Assembly: GCF_000004075.3 (NCBI RefSeq)
Contig: NC_026655.2
Span: 26,397,489 to 26,461,488, forward strand
Direction of reading: 5' to 3'
Length of the DNA stretch: 64,000 bases
Source of the DNA: Cucumis sativus
Lineage: Eukaryota > Streptophyta > Magnoliopsida > Cucurbitales > Cucurbitaceae
Part shown: positions 48,182-59,213 of the stretch, piece after piece
Layout of the letters: each line of letters begins with the position of its first letter
Numbering within the stretch: position 1 is the first letter of the stretch
Notes under the pieces: generated by a model
What the model saw: the letters and a program-made list of their open reading frames with translations, nothing else
Database searches by the model: none
Told to the model about the DNA's origin: nothing
Program-made: the position numbers and the translations under genes

Positions 48182-48254
48182 AAACAAGCCTAATATTGCA
48201 ATTCTCTGATCTGCCGATATGGAAATCGATCAGAGAATCTATCATTAGGCGATA
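48182..48254 (+). ncRNA. Candidate H/ACA-like hairpin
   Basis: A two-part hairpin: outer stem GCCTAAT (48188-48194) with ATTAGGC (48244-48250), and inner perfect 11-bp stem ATTCTCTGATC (48201-48211) with GATCAGAGAAT (48228-48238). They are separated by internal loops of 6 and 5 nt, the shape of a pseudouridylation pocket. AAACAA (48182-48187) fits box H (ANANNA) directly before the stem. ATA (48252-48254), 14 nt after the pocket, fits an ACA-box variant. The 5' hairpin of a normal two-hairpin H/ACA RNA was not found, so the class is unsure; an unrelated structured transcript or a miRNA-like precursor is possible. Confidence 0.35.
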
Positions 48255-48626
48255 CGGAAGGTCGGTATGCATACATCTTCTATGTATATTTCTCCCTTTA
48301 GCTCCGAATCTCCTCGTTCCTCTTCTTGGAACAGTAGGATGTTTTGGTGACAAGGTAGATACATTCTGTTATTCCTTCTGATTTCTTCGTTCTGATTTCC
48401 GATTTTGTTCATTTTTCTATCAATAGTTTCGTTGATGCATTCCATTTTTCTTTTGAATCTTCCGTGCTTGATATTGATTTCTGATTTTATTAATATTTCT
48501 AAAATTAGTTTCGTATGCCTTCCATTTTTTTAAAAATCTTTCGTGACTGGTATTGATATTGTCATTCCTTCTCATTTCTTTGTTTTCCTTGCTTAATTGG
48601 AACTGGTTTTTGCTGTTGAGGTTTAT

Positions 48627-48705
48627 GATGTGAAATGATGAAAAAAATCAGACGGATTCCCAATGATAATTCATGATATTACAACCAGCTACTTCTGATC
48701 ACATC
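48627..48705 (+). ncRNA. C/D box snoRNA, 25S rRNA guide (not named)
   Basis: A 79-nt unit has terminal stem GATGTGA (48627-48633) pairing with TCACATC (48699-48705), box C ATGATGA (48635-48641) and box D CTGA (48695-48698). A C'-like TGATAAT lies near 48664. The stretch before box D, AACCAGCTACTT, is complementary over 11 nt to AGUAGCUGGUU of 25S rRNA (rRNA sequence from memory). By the D+5 rule it would direct 2'-O-methylation of the A in GUAGC. It acts in the nucleolus with fibrillarin, Nop56/58 and L7Ae-type proteins. It lies 107 nt upstream of U24 in the same transcript orientation. Confidence 0.75.
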
Positions 48706-48812
48706 AAAACTATTTTCTAGTTTCTCTTTGTTTCACTTTTGATTTTCCGCCCTTTTTATTTGAATGTAGGAAGGATTTGCTTGTTTTTTTCCCCACTTTA
48801 GTTTGGAATGAC

Positions 48813-48902
48813 AAGGCCGGTGATGTGATTATAAATATTTGCTACTCTTGATGGATTTATCCTGTATGATGATCATCTAACCACCAAGATCTCTGAGGCC
48901 TT
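48813..48902 (+). ncRNA. SNORD24 (U24): C/D box snoRNA U24 (SNORD24)
   Basis: A 90-nt unit has terminal stem AAGGCC (48813-48818) with GGCCTT (48897-48902), a box C variant GTGATGT (48820-48826), a C'-like TGATGAT and box D CTGA (48893-48896). Both U24 guide elements are present: AATATTTGCTACT in the 5' half and AACCACCAAGATCT directly before box D. These match adjacent stretches of the large rRNA (AGAUCUUGGUGGU and AGUAGCAAAUAUU), exactly as in animal and yeast U24/snR24. By the D+5 rule, the C in AGAUCUUGG is the predicted 2'-O-methylation site. It follows the 48627 snoRNA, so a polycistronic precursor is likely. Confidence 0.9.
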
Positions 48903-51900
48903 TCTAATTGATCTCCATTTTCCTCAGATGTTTCTTATAAAATTTTCTTCAATTTATTCTCAAGTCTTTGTAAAACTGAATTCAGTTCGTAAGATTTATG
49001 TTTGAAATCTTTTTCATATTTAACGCAAAATTTCAAATCAGGTTCCATTAGTCATTGCGACCATAGAAGTTAAAGAAATCAGAGAGAAACATAATAATAA
49101 ACTCAAGCCCAATGACTATCATCACCTTTACACCTTTGAACTCAAATGAAACCATAGTCCATTGTTATGTTGAGAATAGAAGTTTGAAAATGTGTGTAGT
49201 TAATGTTCTTTAAGCTGAGAGCTAGAAGATTATGGGCATTGAGGATATCTTTGAATAGTATAGAAGATTAGGGACATTTTTGATGTGAAGAAAGTTTCAG
49301 TACGAATAGGGAACGACGGGGCCAACCCTTGAAAGGAGGGTAGAAGTGAAAGTGCCTCTTGGAGCATCAATAAACCTTAAGACATTTCAAATTGAAAAAA
49401 CGTAATTGTAGATATTAGAAATTGGCTAGAAATTCCTGCCAATAATGAAAAAACGTAATTGCCAATATTAGAAATTGGTGGAAAAATGGGTTAGTTTTTG
49501 AAAAATGAGGACAAACGTATTTTTTTAAAATTATTTGAATGAAAATGGTGAAAATTTTGGTATTTTATTAGAATGTCACTAATTCATCTCTCGTTATTTA
49601 TCAACAATAGTTTTGAAAGCACTTGTTTTTACAATCTTTTTTAAACTTACTCATTTTTTGAAATCAACTCAATAAATGTATTCAAATAAATGTTAGGAGT
49701 TGTTTGGCATAGTATTCAAAATTCAAATTACGGATCTTATTAATATATTTCTTTTACTAAATTAAATTAAATAAAAAAATGAATTAATAAGAAAAATTAG
49801 ATATGCAGATATTTAATATTTATATATTTTAATTTTTTTTATTCAATGTAACGATTTATTATTATTATTATTTTTATTTTACTAAATTATTATTATTAAT
49901 ATTTTTATTTGTTTAATATATTTTTTAGTAACATATTTTGTTAATATATAGATTTTTTTAAAATATAGAAAAAATGCATAATTTTGATTAAGTAATAATT
50001 AAATTGAATTAGAGAAAAGTATTTAAATAAAAAATTGAAGATTGTTATATTTAAATATATATATAAAAGAAAGAATAAAATAATTTAATAAAGAAAGGTA
50101 TTTTTACCATTTGAATGTTTAATATATATATTGTATTATATGTGGATATGTATATATATAAAGAAATAGTTAAATGTGGGATCTATATATATAAATAATG
50201 AAAAAATATAAAAATGTGAGACCTATATAAAAATAAGAAAAATGAGAAGTGGAATTCATCAACTTACCTATTTTTAGAAATACTTTTACACTCAACCTAT
50301 TTTTAATATATCTTTTAAATTTTACATTATTTTTAAAAAAGATTATTACGAAGGATTGATTTATTTTTCCGACTCTTTTTTCACTATTTATTACTCTTCC
50401 TCTCCACTATTTCTCACTCTGATTATGTCATAATATAATAATTCAGTAATAATCAGTATCTCATACACTAAGTATAAGTACTTTTAAGTACTGTCGTACA
50501 CTGAAGAACCATCAAATAATATATTTTCAATTTTGAATTTTTTAAAAAATCTCCATTTTAAGAATATTTTTTTGTTATTTGGTATTTTTGCTTTGTTTTT
50601 TGTTTACCATTCAACTATGTATGTATAAACCAATTTCGTGTATATACTAAAAGCATTGTTATAGTGATATTGTTAAGAAACAATCAATTTTATGAATATT
50701 TATGATAAACAAATCTATAAAAATGACCTAACCATCCTTAGCCAACTTCTCAATATTAAATTACTATAAAATACGACTATTAAACATTATAAATTAGTAA
50801 TTTTAATTTTGTATTTAGCACTTTTGTCAACAAAGTTATTTTTCTAGTACATAAAAGCACTTACCATTTGTAGTGTTGTCAAAGATGGTTTATTGTAAAG
50901 AGGTAGTTGTTGGAGTTCAAAGTTAAAGGTGATTGTTGAAGTTGATTACCAAATGTGATTTTTGCCAAAAGTTTTGTCATTGTAGGTTGGTGTCGGAGAC
51001 ATAAGCTTAACTTCATCGAGCGAATGTGCTCATCGAAGATAGATCGTCAGTGTTAGATGTGAGAATTGTGGAGTTGGTATAATAACACTCAAACTACCAT
51101 GTAAAGTCAGCAGAAATTAATATATTATACAAGCTTAACTCATCTCACATTGGTGTGCCAAACATCTCCATCAAATATTATTATTTGTTTAAAACTCAAA
51201 AGACGTGAAAAGATGAATTCAAGGCATATGAAGAGAGGCAAAGAGTTGTCAATCCAAACACATCCTCTAAATTTAAACGTTCAAATGAAGAAAATTGTGC
51301 AAAATATTCTTTATTGTTATTGAAATAGGATAACAAATCATTCATGAAATCTTTTGCCACAATATAAATTCATATAACATAACAGATTGTTTTAGTATTG
51401 AGAGTTTGTGCTCAAAAAACATATATCAATCATTCTTGTTGCAATACTTTTGAATAACTTACCCACTTTTTTTTTGTAAAAATCATGGTGGTGGTGGTAG
51501 CCTCTTGATAACTACCACTCTAGTTATATATTTATTTATGTGCAACATTATAGACTTAGATAATTGATTGCTTTTATGTAGCTCAAAACATGAAGCTTTC
51601 TTAATTCAAATAGTTATGTTGTGCACGTTGAATGGAGAATAACGTAATCTAAAATGTTACATCTATACAAAGTCGGTGAAACAATTTTTTTCTCAAAAAT
51701 ATTATATTTAAGGTACTAATAGTTGTATAATAATATAATACAAAACCAAAAAACCCTAAATCAATAAAGCATTCCTATGTTAAACAAATCAACAATACAA
51801 ATGTATAAACTCTAACGTGGGTTAAAATAATTTATACCCTAAACACGAAAAAGTTTTTGTACCCAAATTGAATTATAGTATACACTCCCAAAACATACTA

Positions 51901-52354
51901 AAAGCTTTTGAATAGGTTCAAGCGGTTCGAGAAAATCTAAAATAGATTTTTTGTACCAAGTGTTTTTCCCCTTAAAATCTAGTTCGAAAGAAATGTCAAA
52001 GGCATTCTAAACCTAACTCTACCACGTACAATTTAAGGGTGGGGGTGTGCTGTGTACATTGATATCTTTTAACCACAACATAACAAAAGGGTTTTTGAGT
52101 CACATGAACAAATCATATTCAGTCAAAGTAATCCAACAGTACAAAACACAGATAAATGAAATGTAAATGTAAAATTTTTCCAAGTAAAAAAGGATTTTCC
52201 AACAGGGATTTCATCACTCTAGTGTTACTGTTAGACTTAATCCAGATGGAAGGGAAAGCCCCAAATTTGGAAATTATTTAAGATCAAAATTGCCAGAATA
52301 GGCATCCGCTAGCAGGGAATAAGTTACATACTCCATACCCCAATCTCCAGTTTA
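48903..52354. other. Intergenic between snoRNA locus and RHIP1-like gene
   Basis: No gene recognised. A diverged 55-bp-period duplication occurs at about 49393-49482 (GAAAAAACGTAATTG twice). Very AT-rich DNA spans 49.7-50.3 kb. The right end probably contains the RHIP1-like 3'UTR. Confidence 0.6.
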
Positions 52355-55300
52355 TCATAGAGGAATCCCCATGTCCGAGACTTTCATTGCCCTATTTTCA
52401 AGCAAAGTTCTTTGACGCTTTAAAAATGTTGTCATTGAAGCCACCTGCGAGTATAGGTAACAGAAGAAAGTGATAAATGTGAAACTTATATTATATTTGG
52501 GATAGTCTCTCAATTTTTGTGATTGTGAAGTCAATTTGTATGAATTCATGAACTTGTTAGACAAAACTGAAACGTCGTTGTTTTATTAGACACCAACTTT
52601 AAATTTGTATCATAGTATTAGTAGATCTCAACTTCTAAGAGAAGGTTAAACAAAATTTAGGTATCTAACCCACACCCTTAAAAATTCAATAACTTTAACC
52701 GACAACTCAAGTCCCAGTCAATAATTTCTTCGGTCTCATTTGGAAACCATTTTATCTTCTTTACTTAAGAAATATGAGAAATTGAAAAGGCATAAGTTTA
52801 CTTTTTAAAAACTAAAAATCAAATGGTTACCAAACGTTTAAAAGTGACCTTCCTCTTTAATTTTCTGCCTTTGAAATATAGGCTTGTTTTGTCCAAACGT
52901 GACCTTCATTTTTTATTTTCTGCTTTGAAATATAGGGTTGTTTTCTCCCTATTTTTCAAATATGGTTTTCACCTTCTGTCAAAGAAACCTTTGAAACCCT
53001 AATCTATCATAGAAATTATGTGCGGAAGCAGTGTTTATACCCTTACTTTTCAAAAACCAAAACCAAAGGTGATTTCAAACGAACGGGACCTTAACTTTAT
53101 CTTAACTTGAAGTATTAAAATTTAGGGCCTGAACTGTACAGAATAAAATTCAGCTCTTGACAAGAAGGGAAAAAAAAAGAGTATAGCAGGCTGACCTCTG
53201 CTCGAAGTTTTAATGCATCCCTACCAGAAATTTCCCTCAGCCCATCCATCAAATCTGCACAATTTGAAAAAAGTTAGTACTTCACAAAAACTATTTGTAC
53301 TTTTCCTGATCAAACCCCTCATTGTATCTGCCCATCACAGATGCCATACTTCAAAATGGATATTTATAACGAGAGGGAAGTATCTCAACATCCAATCCAC
53401 TGTTATATGACTTATGTCTATAATTTAAGACGGTTGGACTATCAAATTAACAAGAAGACATTGAACTAGAGTAAAGAAAGAAAAGGTTTAGGACCAAATA
53501 AAAGTCTCTTAATCAAAATCATAAAGTAGAAACTAAGAGAACTATTAGAGTTTCATACAGCAATATTATATACACACCTGCAGCTTGGGCTTCAGCCTTG
53601 TAGATTGACCTTGAAAGACGTTGAATTTGACTTCCAGCATTCCTGTATGTTAAAATAGTCAGATTCAGAGAATCTAGTAGTACTAAACTTTTCAATGTTT
53701 TGACTACTACAATGCTTCTACATCAGCTCGTTGTGGCCATATTTCATATCCTTTTCAGCTAGAGCAGCCCTCTCAAGCAATTTTTTGCTCTCATTCTTCA
53801 TGAGGTCCACTGAAAGGTTCAACTCCTTTACATGCTTCTCAGCCTTTAAAAAACTCGCCTGCCCAAAGGGACACAATATTAAACAATCAGCAATATTGAA
53901 TAATTAACTAGAGAAATACAGTGCGGGGCAAAAAAAAATAATCAATTAGTCATGAATGCTGTCGAACTCAGATTATTCCAAATTCCAGCCCACTTGGCAT
54001 ACATACAATGAGAATGGATACATCAATAATTCGTACATAATCCAAGATGGGATATTTAAAATAAATAAGGCAAGAACCTCCTCAGTTTGAAATCGACCCA
54101 ATGTATGGCGAAACAGAAATCTTCTTGGTCCTGCAGAGAAGAGCAATTCTTAAAATTTGAGGCTAATTTTACATGCACAAAAATAGAAGGAAAAACAAAA
54201 CAAAACAAAGAAGAATAGGACTGAACAAAAATATAAACAAGGCAAATAGCAATCGTATCTTCGAAATCTGTTCTCCATATCTTAAATCATTGATTGACTT
54301 GACATAACAGTTGTCGTCATTTTGGTTTTGGATCAATCGGTAATTTAAGATGGTATCAGAGCATTGTGGTCGAGGTGGTCTTGTGCAATATTGTTACCTC
54401 TCATTTCCACTTATTGAGTCTTCTTCATATTTCAAACCCACAAATTAAGTTTTTTGGTCAATTGAAGATTCGGTGATTTAAGAAAATGTTTCATATTTCT
54501 CAAATAAATGAATAGTCAAGTGTATTTCTAGATGGTTTTGTTGAATTTGTTTTGTAGAGAATGAGATGTATGTGTAAATCTTTTTCCTAAGTGAGGTGCT
54601 CTTTTTAATTTTCTGAAGGGCTATTTATAATTCTCAATTCTATTGATTGTAAGGAAGATCTATGGATACTCCTGAACAGAACACTGCACTTCGTAACTTT
54701 TCGTTACTTTAGGGAAATTTTTGTTTTCATTTATAAAAAAACAAAACAAAATTTATAAATGAAAGAATAGAAGGGAACGGCTAGCTCTCAAACAAAACCA
54801 AGGAAGCTACATGAAGGCTCTTAAATTGGCAACAATACTGGTGCTGATGTGTGTTTGATTTGATTTCAATTGGCAATCACTAAACCCCTGTTTGGAACCT
54901 CAGAATTTGGAAAGATTTGAAATCCGTTCTGATTTAAAATGAAATCAAGTATTTGATTGCAAAAGAAAATCAAAGAATTTAAAATCATAACAGATTTCAA
55001 AATTTGTTTTTTTCCAAAAATATTTCCATATCAAAATGGTCGGATTTGTCAAGATTTTAGTCCTTGAAAAACAATTTTCCAATTTTACCCTCATGTTTCT
55101 ACGTCCTATATGCATCTATGGCTTCTTCAAACTCATCCCATCTAATTGAGCATAAACCTGATCTATACAAACAAAACAAAAATAAATAAATCGATCAAGA
55201 AAGGGAATCTAAAATATTAGAAAATAGATCTGGTAATATAAACTAAATATGGAAGTTTTCTTCTTCTTATTTTTTTTATCCAAGAAATCCTGCTGTGACG

Positions 55301-58300
55301 ATGGTGTTAGACAAAAACGGCGAGGGGCAAAGGGTACAAGATGTATATTATTGTTCTTAATGAAAACTTGGAAATTGGGTTTAGACCAAAAGAAAACAAA
55401 ATAAACAAAAACCTAAAATCCTACCGCCTATGGAGAATTGGTATTGATGCAGCCACGGAGAATTAATACCCAAACAATAAAATTTAATTTCTCTGATCTG
55501 AAATGAGTTTGGTTCCAAACGTAAATAGGATTTTGAAATAATTTCCATCATTTTAAATCATACAATTTCAAATAATTTCTATGCAAAACCTAACATCAAA
55601 CAAAGCACAAGAGGAAAAAGTTTGGACAAACACCATGGTGAAGCTCTGAAAAGAGATCCTCTGCATAGTTTGGCTCTAGTCAGTGATCTCCAATAGAGAC
55701 ATGTGTTTCTAACTGAACAACTCTGGCCCTTTCCAAGATCTACTTCTCAAATTCAAGGGGGAAGCAACTTTCACACATGGATGTCATTCGGATACTATTC
55801 TTTAATTTCTTCCAAAATTGAGATCCAAGAACTCTAAATATTCTAATATTACATCGGTGGTTATTTTACTTAGAGACAGATGTAAAGATTTGGGAAGGGG
55901 GAAATAAATACCCCTCAGGCCCTCATAGTAATAGCATGCACATCCTCCCAAAGGAGAATAGATCATTAACCAAGAATAAATTTGACTTTGATAGAATAAA
56001 CTCTTTTTGAGGTTTCTTCTAAAATTGTTTTCTAAAAAAAATAAGAGAGATGCTTTAGAGGAGACAAAAAATTATCTGTTTAGGTAGGAATGAAGAACCA
56101 TGCGCTTCTAACTGAACTAAAATGACAAACAGCACCTACACCATCCTGAATGACTCCCAGAGTCTTGGTAATAGGTAACTTAACTGTTGATCGCGTTGCC
56201 AGACACAAGAGTCTTGAAAACTTGAATCCCAAACCATATGGCATACAAGTTTGGCAACTAGACCAGGTTCTTATGGTTCTTTTTCATACTCTCTTTCCCT
56301 CTTCAAACCTATATAACATAACCCGCTTCTGATTATGCAAGCAAGTGAATTCAATCTAAAATCATGGATGACTTAATTTCAACAAACTCCTCCAAATGTA
56401 TTCATCCAATTGATGTTGAATAGAATAATCGACTCAAGTAACAACATGACAAAGATGGCATGAAACTAAACCATTTCTTTGATAGATAAACAAGAAATTG
56501 ACTTTGAAGAAGCTTGATCAATCATCCAAAGAATAGAGAAACCCAAAACACAACAGGTTCAAAGCCTAATACTAACTACTAACACTGCACAGAGCAGAAC
56601 AGGAGGATCAGAAGTGGGATAGTTGAAATCTGTATTTAAATTCAACTAATCATCAGCTTTGGCATTGAAGAAAAGAATTAATACAACTGAAGCTTTCCAA
56701 GGAGCAACGTGGAAAAATGGGTGAAATAAAGTCCAATCGAGTTGTATTGATGAAGAACTTTCCTAATTCAAGGATGGAACTCATTATTGGACGCTAACTC
56801 ATCCTACTTTCTGGTTGGACAGCCCTTCCCCTATCTGGAAGGAGACAGATTAAACCCTAGGTTGGGACCAACATGAACTAAGCGTAACTAAGCTCACCAC
56901 TCATTGTGGAAGCTGCCTGAATGCTTTTTTGCCAAAGACTTTGAAACTAAAACTAGATCTAGAATCCAACAACTAAAAAAATAGAAAGTAATAAAAAAAG
57001 GAAGTAAAAATAGAAACAGGCACCCCAATCCACCTAGACAAGGCCATCACAAATGATTTTGTCGTGGTGTAGGTAGGTTTGGGATAATCCATTCAATCTC
57101 TACAGGTTTCTTTTCTATGGACCATAGGCAGCCGAGAATGTTATGTCAAAAGGGCCAACGACGACGAAGGAGTAGGGACTAGCTTACCTTTTTTATAACA
57201 GTAGGGGTGAAATCAAATGATTACGATCTCAACAAAGAGACAAAGTCAAGCAGGGAGCATACCTCGCATAATGAGAAGGCCAGCTGTAACAGCAACTCCA
57301 ATTGTGGCAGCTGGGTGTTCCCTTGCTATCTTAAGCTCATCTACTCAGTGATATCATAACAAAAATAAATGTAATTGCATTATTAAATAAATATGTGAAA
57401 GTAAAATCAAACTTCTCTTCTTTGTATGAAAAGATACGAGATTTTAATGAATAATATTATTTGTATGAAACTTCTCTCCTTATATTGTGTAAGTGGAGAG
57501 ATTTCTGAGTGAGGTTTACAGTAATTGTTTCCATTTGTAAACAGTGTCCGGAATCTAACAAGAGACCACAACTCACTCACAAATCGCTCCACTCCTATAA
57601 ACATCCACATGTTACAGTTCACAGTTCTAGAATTCACTTTGTAGCTATTTCAACAAGCAAGGACTAGGGAAATATTCCTGTCAAGCCAATATAGACTTTG
57701 TTGAGGTTCTAAAGCTTGCAGATAATCAGAGAACAAGAAACATAAAAAGAAACCTGTAAGTTTGCGGAAAAAAGTATCTTCGTAAGTTTTGAACTGTGAT
57801 GTTGCCTGGGGTACAAAATCCTGAAAGATGATTGCATTCATCTCAAAAAAGAATTATAATATGAGAAAGAACAAATACCAAAATGTATAACTTGAACAAT
57901 TGCACAATCAGTAATAATACACTAATTGCGAAACACATAACTGAGCAAAAAATTGATCATCCATACACAACCATCGATAATATAATAAAGAGCAACAGGA
58001 TCGGTGGATCACTGCACGTGCACAAGCAGCTAATGGGGCACATGATATCAGACACAAAAACCAAACAGTTATCAGTACCCAAAACCATTGATGAATTGTT
58101 AGATTTTGTTACTCCTGCATTAACCTGTGTATAACTTATCTTCTTAGGGCATCAACCCCATTCCTCAAAAATCTTTTAACGTTCTTTAATTTGTTGACCA
58201 TCTTGTTTATTGTTGGTCTACAAAAAATCAATAATTCATTCGATCTCATAATGACATAGCGATCAACCAACATTTTAATGAATCTAGGATCTATCAACCT

Positions 58301-59213
58301 TCCAATTATAGCACCAAAATCTTTTGTTGAGAGGTATTATGTTGTATGGTAAATATCACATGCATCACAGAGAAAGCGGCAAGCAGAGCCAAAAGGGTGG
58401 GACTAATATCAGGATCAGAAGCACCTAAAAGCCAGGAAGATATGAAACCACGTAAATTTCTTTTCTGATCCTCTTATCACTAACCAGATCAAAAGAGCAC
58501 TTCAATGTTTTTCATGATCCCCTTATCACCTATCAGAAATTCCGTGAGAAAGCAAGTAGAACTGTGGAAGTTTTGAGTCAATTGAAGGAATTAGGGGGGA
58601 AAATCTAAATGGTTTTATAATCTCAATGTTTTCCATCTTTCTTCACACAACCAACCAATCAATTAGTACAATAATTTGCTTCTCCGTTCCATCTTAGTTT
58701 TGTTTCAACTATTTTATCCAATTCCACATACTCATCGATCGTTCTCTTTAATAGATTAAGCAAACGTCCCTTTCCCACAAATCCCACATAAATTGGAAAC
58801 TTCAACTAAATTATGATCAAACAAGATATTCTCCTCAAATTCCTAATGCCAGCTAAAATAAAGTCTTCGTACGAAATATAACAGATTTTCAGTATGAGGA
58901 GCATTTCACAGCATAATTGATTTCGATTCAACAGCTTTAAGCAATGTAGAATATGAACTATACACAGTACATACTACAGATATCTAATGAGAATATAAAA
59001 TGAAAATTGGTTATAAAATTCGAGTAGGGAGAGAACCTGGAGGGAGCGGATATGGGAGGAAGAGGCCTGTTGGAAAGAACGAGCAGAGCGAATTGCAGAA
59101 TCCTTTGATTGAACAACCGTGCGCTGCAGGTCCTCTGCAATTGCGGATATGGAAGATGGTGCGGTTACATTCTCAAGGGTTGGCTCCGGTTGGTGCTCCT
59201 CTCCGGCGCCCAT
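52355..59213 (-). CDS. RHIP1: RGS1-HXK1-interacting protein 1 (RHIP1)-like
   Basis: Eight exons on the minus strand: 59037-59213, 57754-57820, 57263-57340, 54078-54130, 53722-53858, 53578-53642, 53196-53254, 52355-52444, giving 241 residues from ATG 59213. In Arabidopsis, RHIP1 was found as a partner of RGS1 and hexokinase 1 in glucose/G-protein signalling; its biochemical activity is not known. The N terminus (1-59) is polar. Residues about 91-105 ([14 protein letters not shown]) form one membrane segment, followed by the conserved [15 protein letters not shown]. The rest, from [15 protein letters not shown] to [15 protein letters not shown], is helical with heptad character, probably a coiled coil. 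The gene name rests on remembered similarity of the [15 protein letters not shown] and KLRAEVASMT stretches. Intron 3 (54131-57262) is 3.1 kb and contains mobile-element remnants. Confidence 0.8.
52738..53097. repeat. MITE-like repeat, probably two nested or adjacent copies
   Basis: In the RHIP1-like intron 52445-53195: CATTTGGAAACCATTTTATC, then AAATCAAATGGTTACCAAACG at about 52817, and AAAAACCAAAACCAAAGGTG near 53049. CGTTTAAAAGTGACCTTC and CAAACGTGACCTTCATTTTT are repeated about 60 bp apart. Same wording as the copy at 12828. Confidence 0.45.
54351..54362 (+). mobile_element. Retrotransposon primer-binding-site remnant
   Basis: TGGTATCAGAGC is the classic minus-strand primer site complementary to the 3' end of initiator methionine tRNA, used by many plant LTR retrotransposons. 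It follows AT-rich LTR-like DNA in RHIP1-like intron 3. No gag/pol coding sequence is left. Confidence 0.55.
54890..55520. mobile_element. Putative non-autonomous DNA transposon
   Basis: GTTTGGAACC (54890-54899) and GGTTCCAAAC (55511-55520) are exact inverses about 630 bp apart in RHIP1-like intron 3. Just inside and outside these ends there is AT-rich DNA with repeated GATTTAAAAT wording. No transposase frame. The boundaries are only as good as the 10-bp match. Confidence 0.4.

Noticed and set aside
48057-48381. ORFs of 90-98 residues on both strands in the snoRNA locus
   Set aside because: No known motif and they cross the hairpin and leader of the non-coding transcript.
48415-48485. Possible third C/D snoRNA (GTTGATGC ... 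CTGA)
   Set aside because: No terminal stem could be paired and the guide region is plain T-rich; box C is poor.
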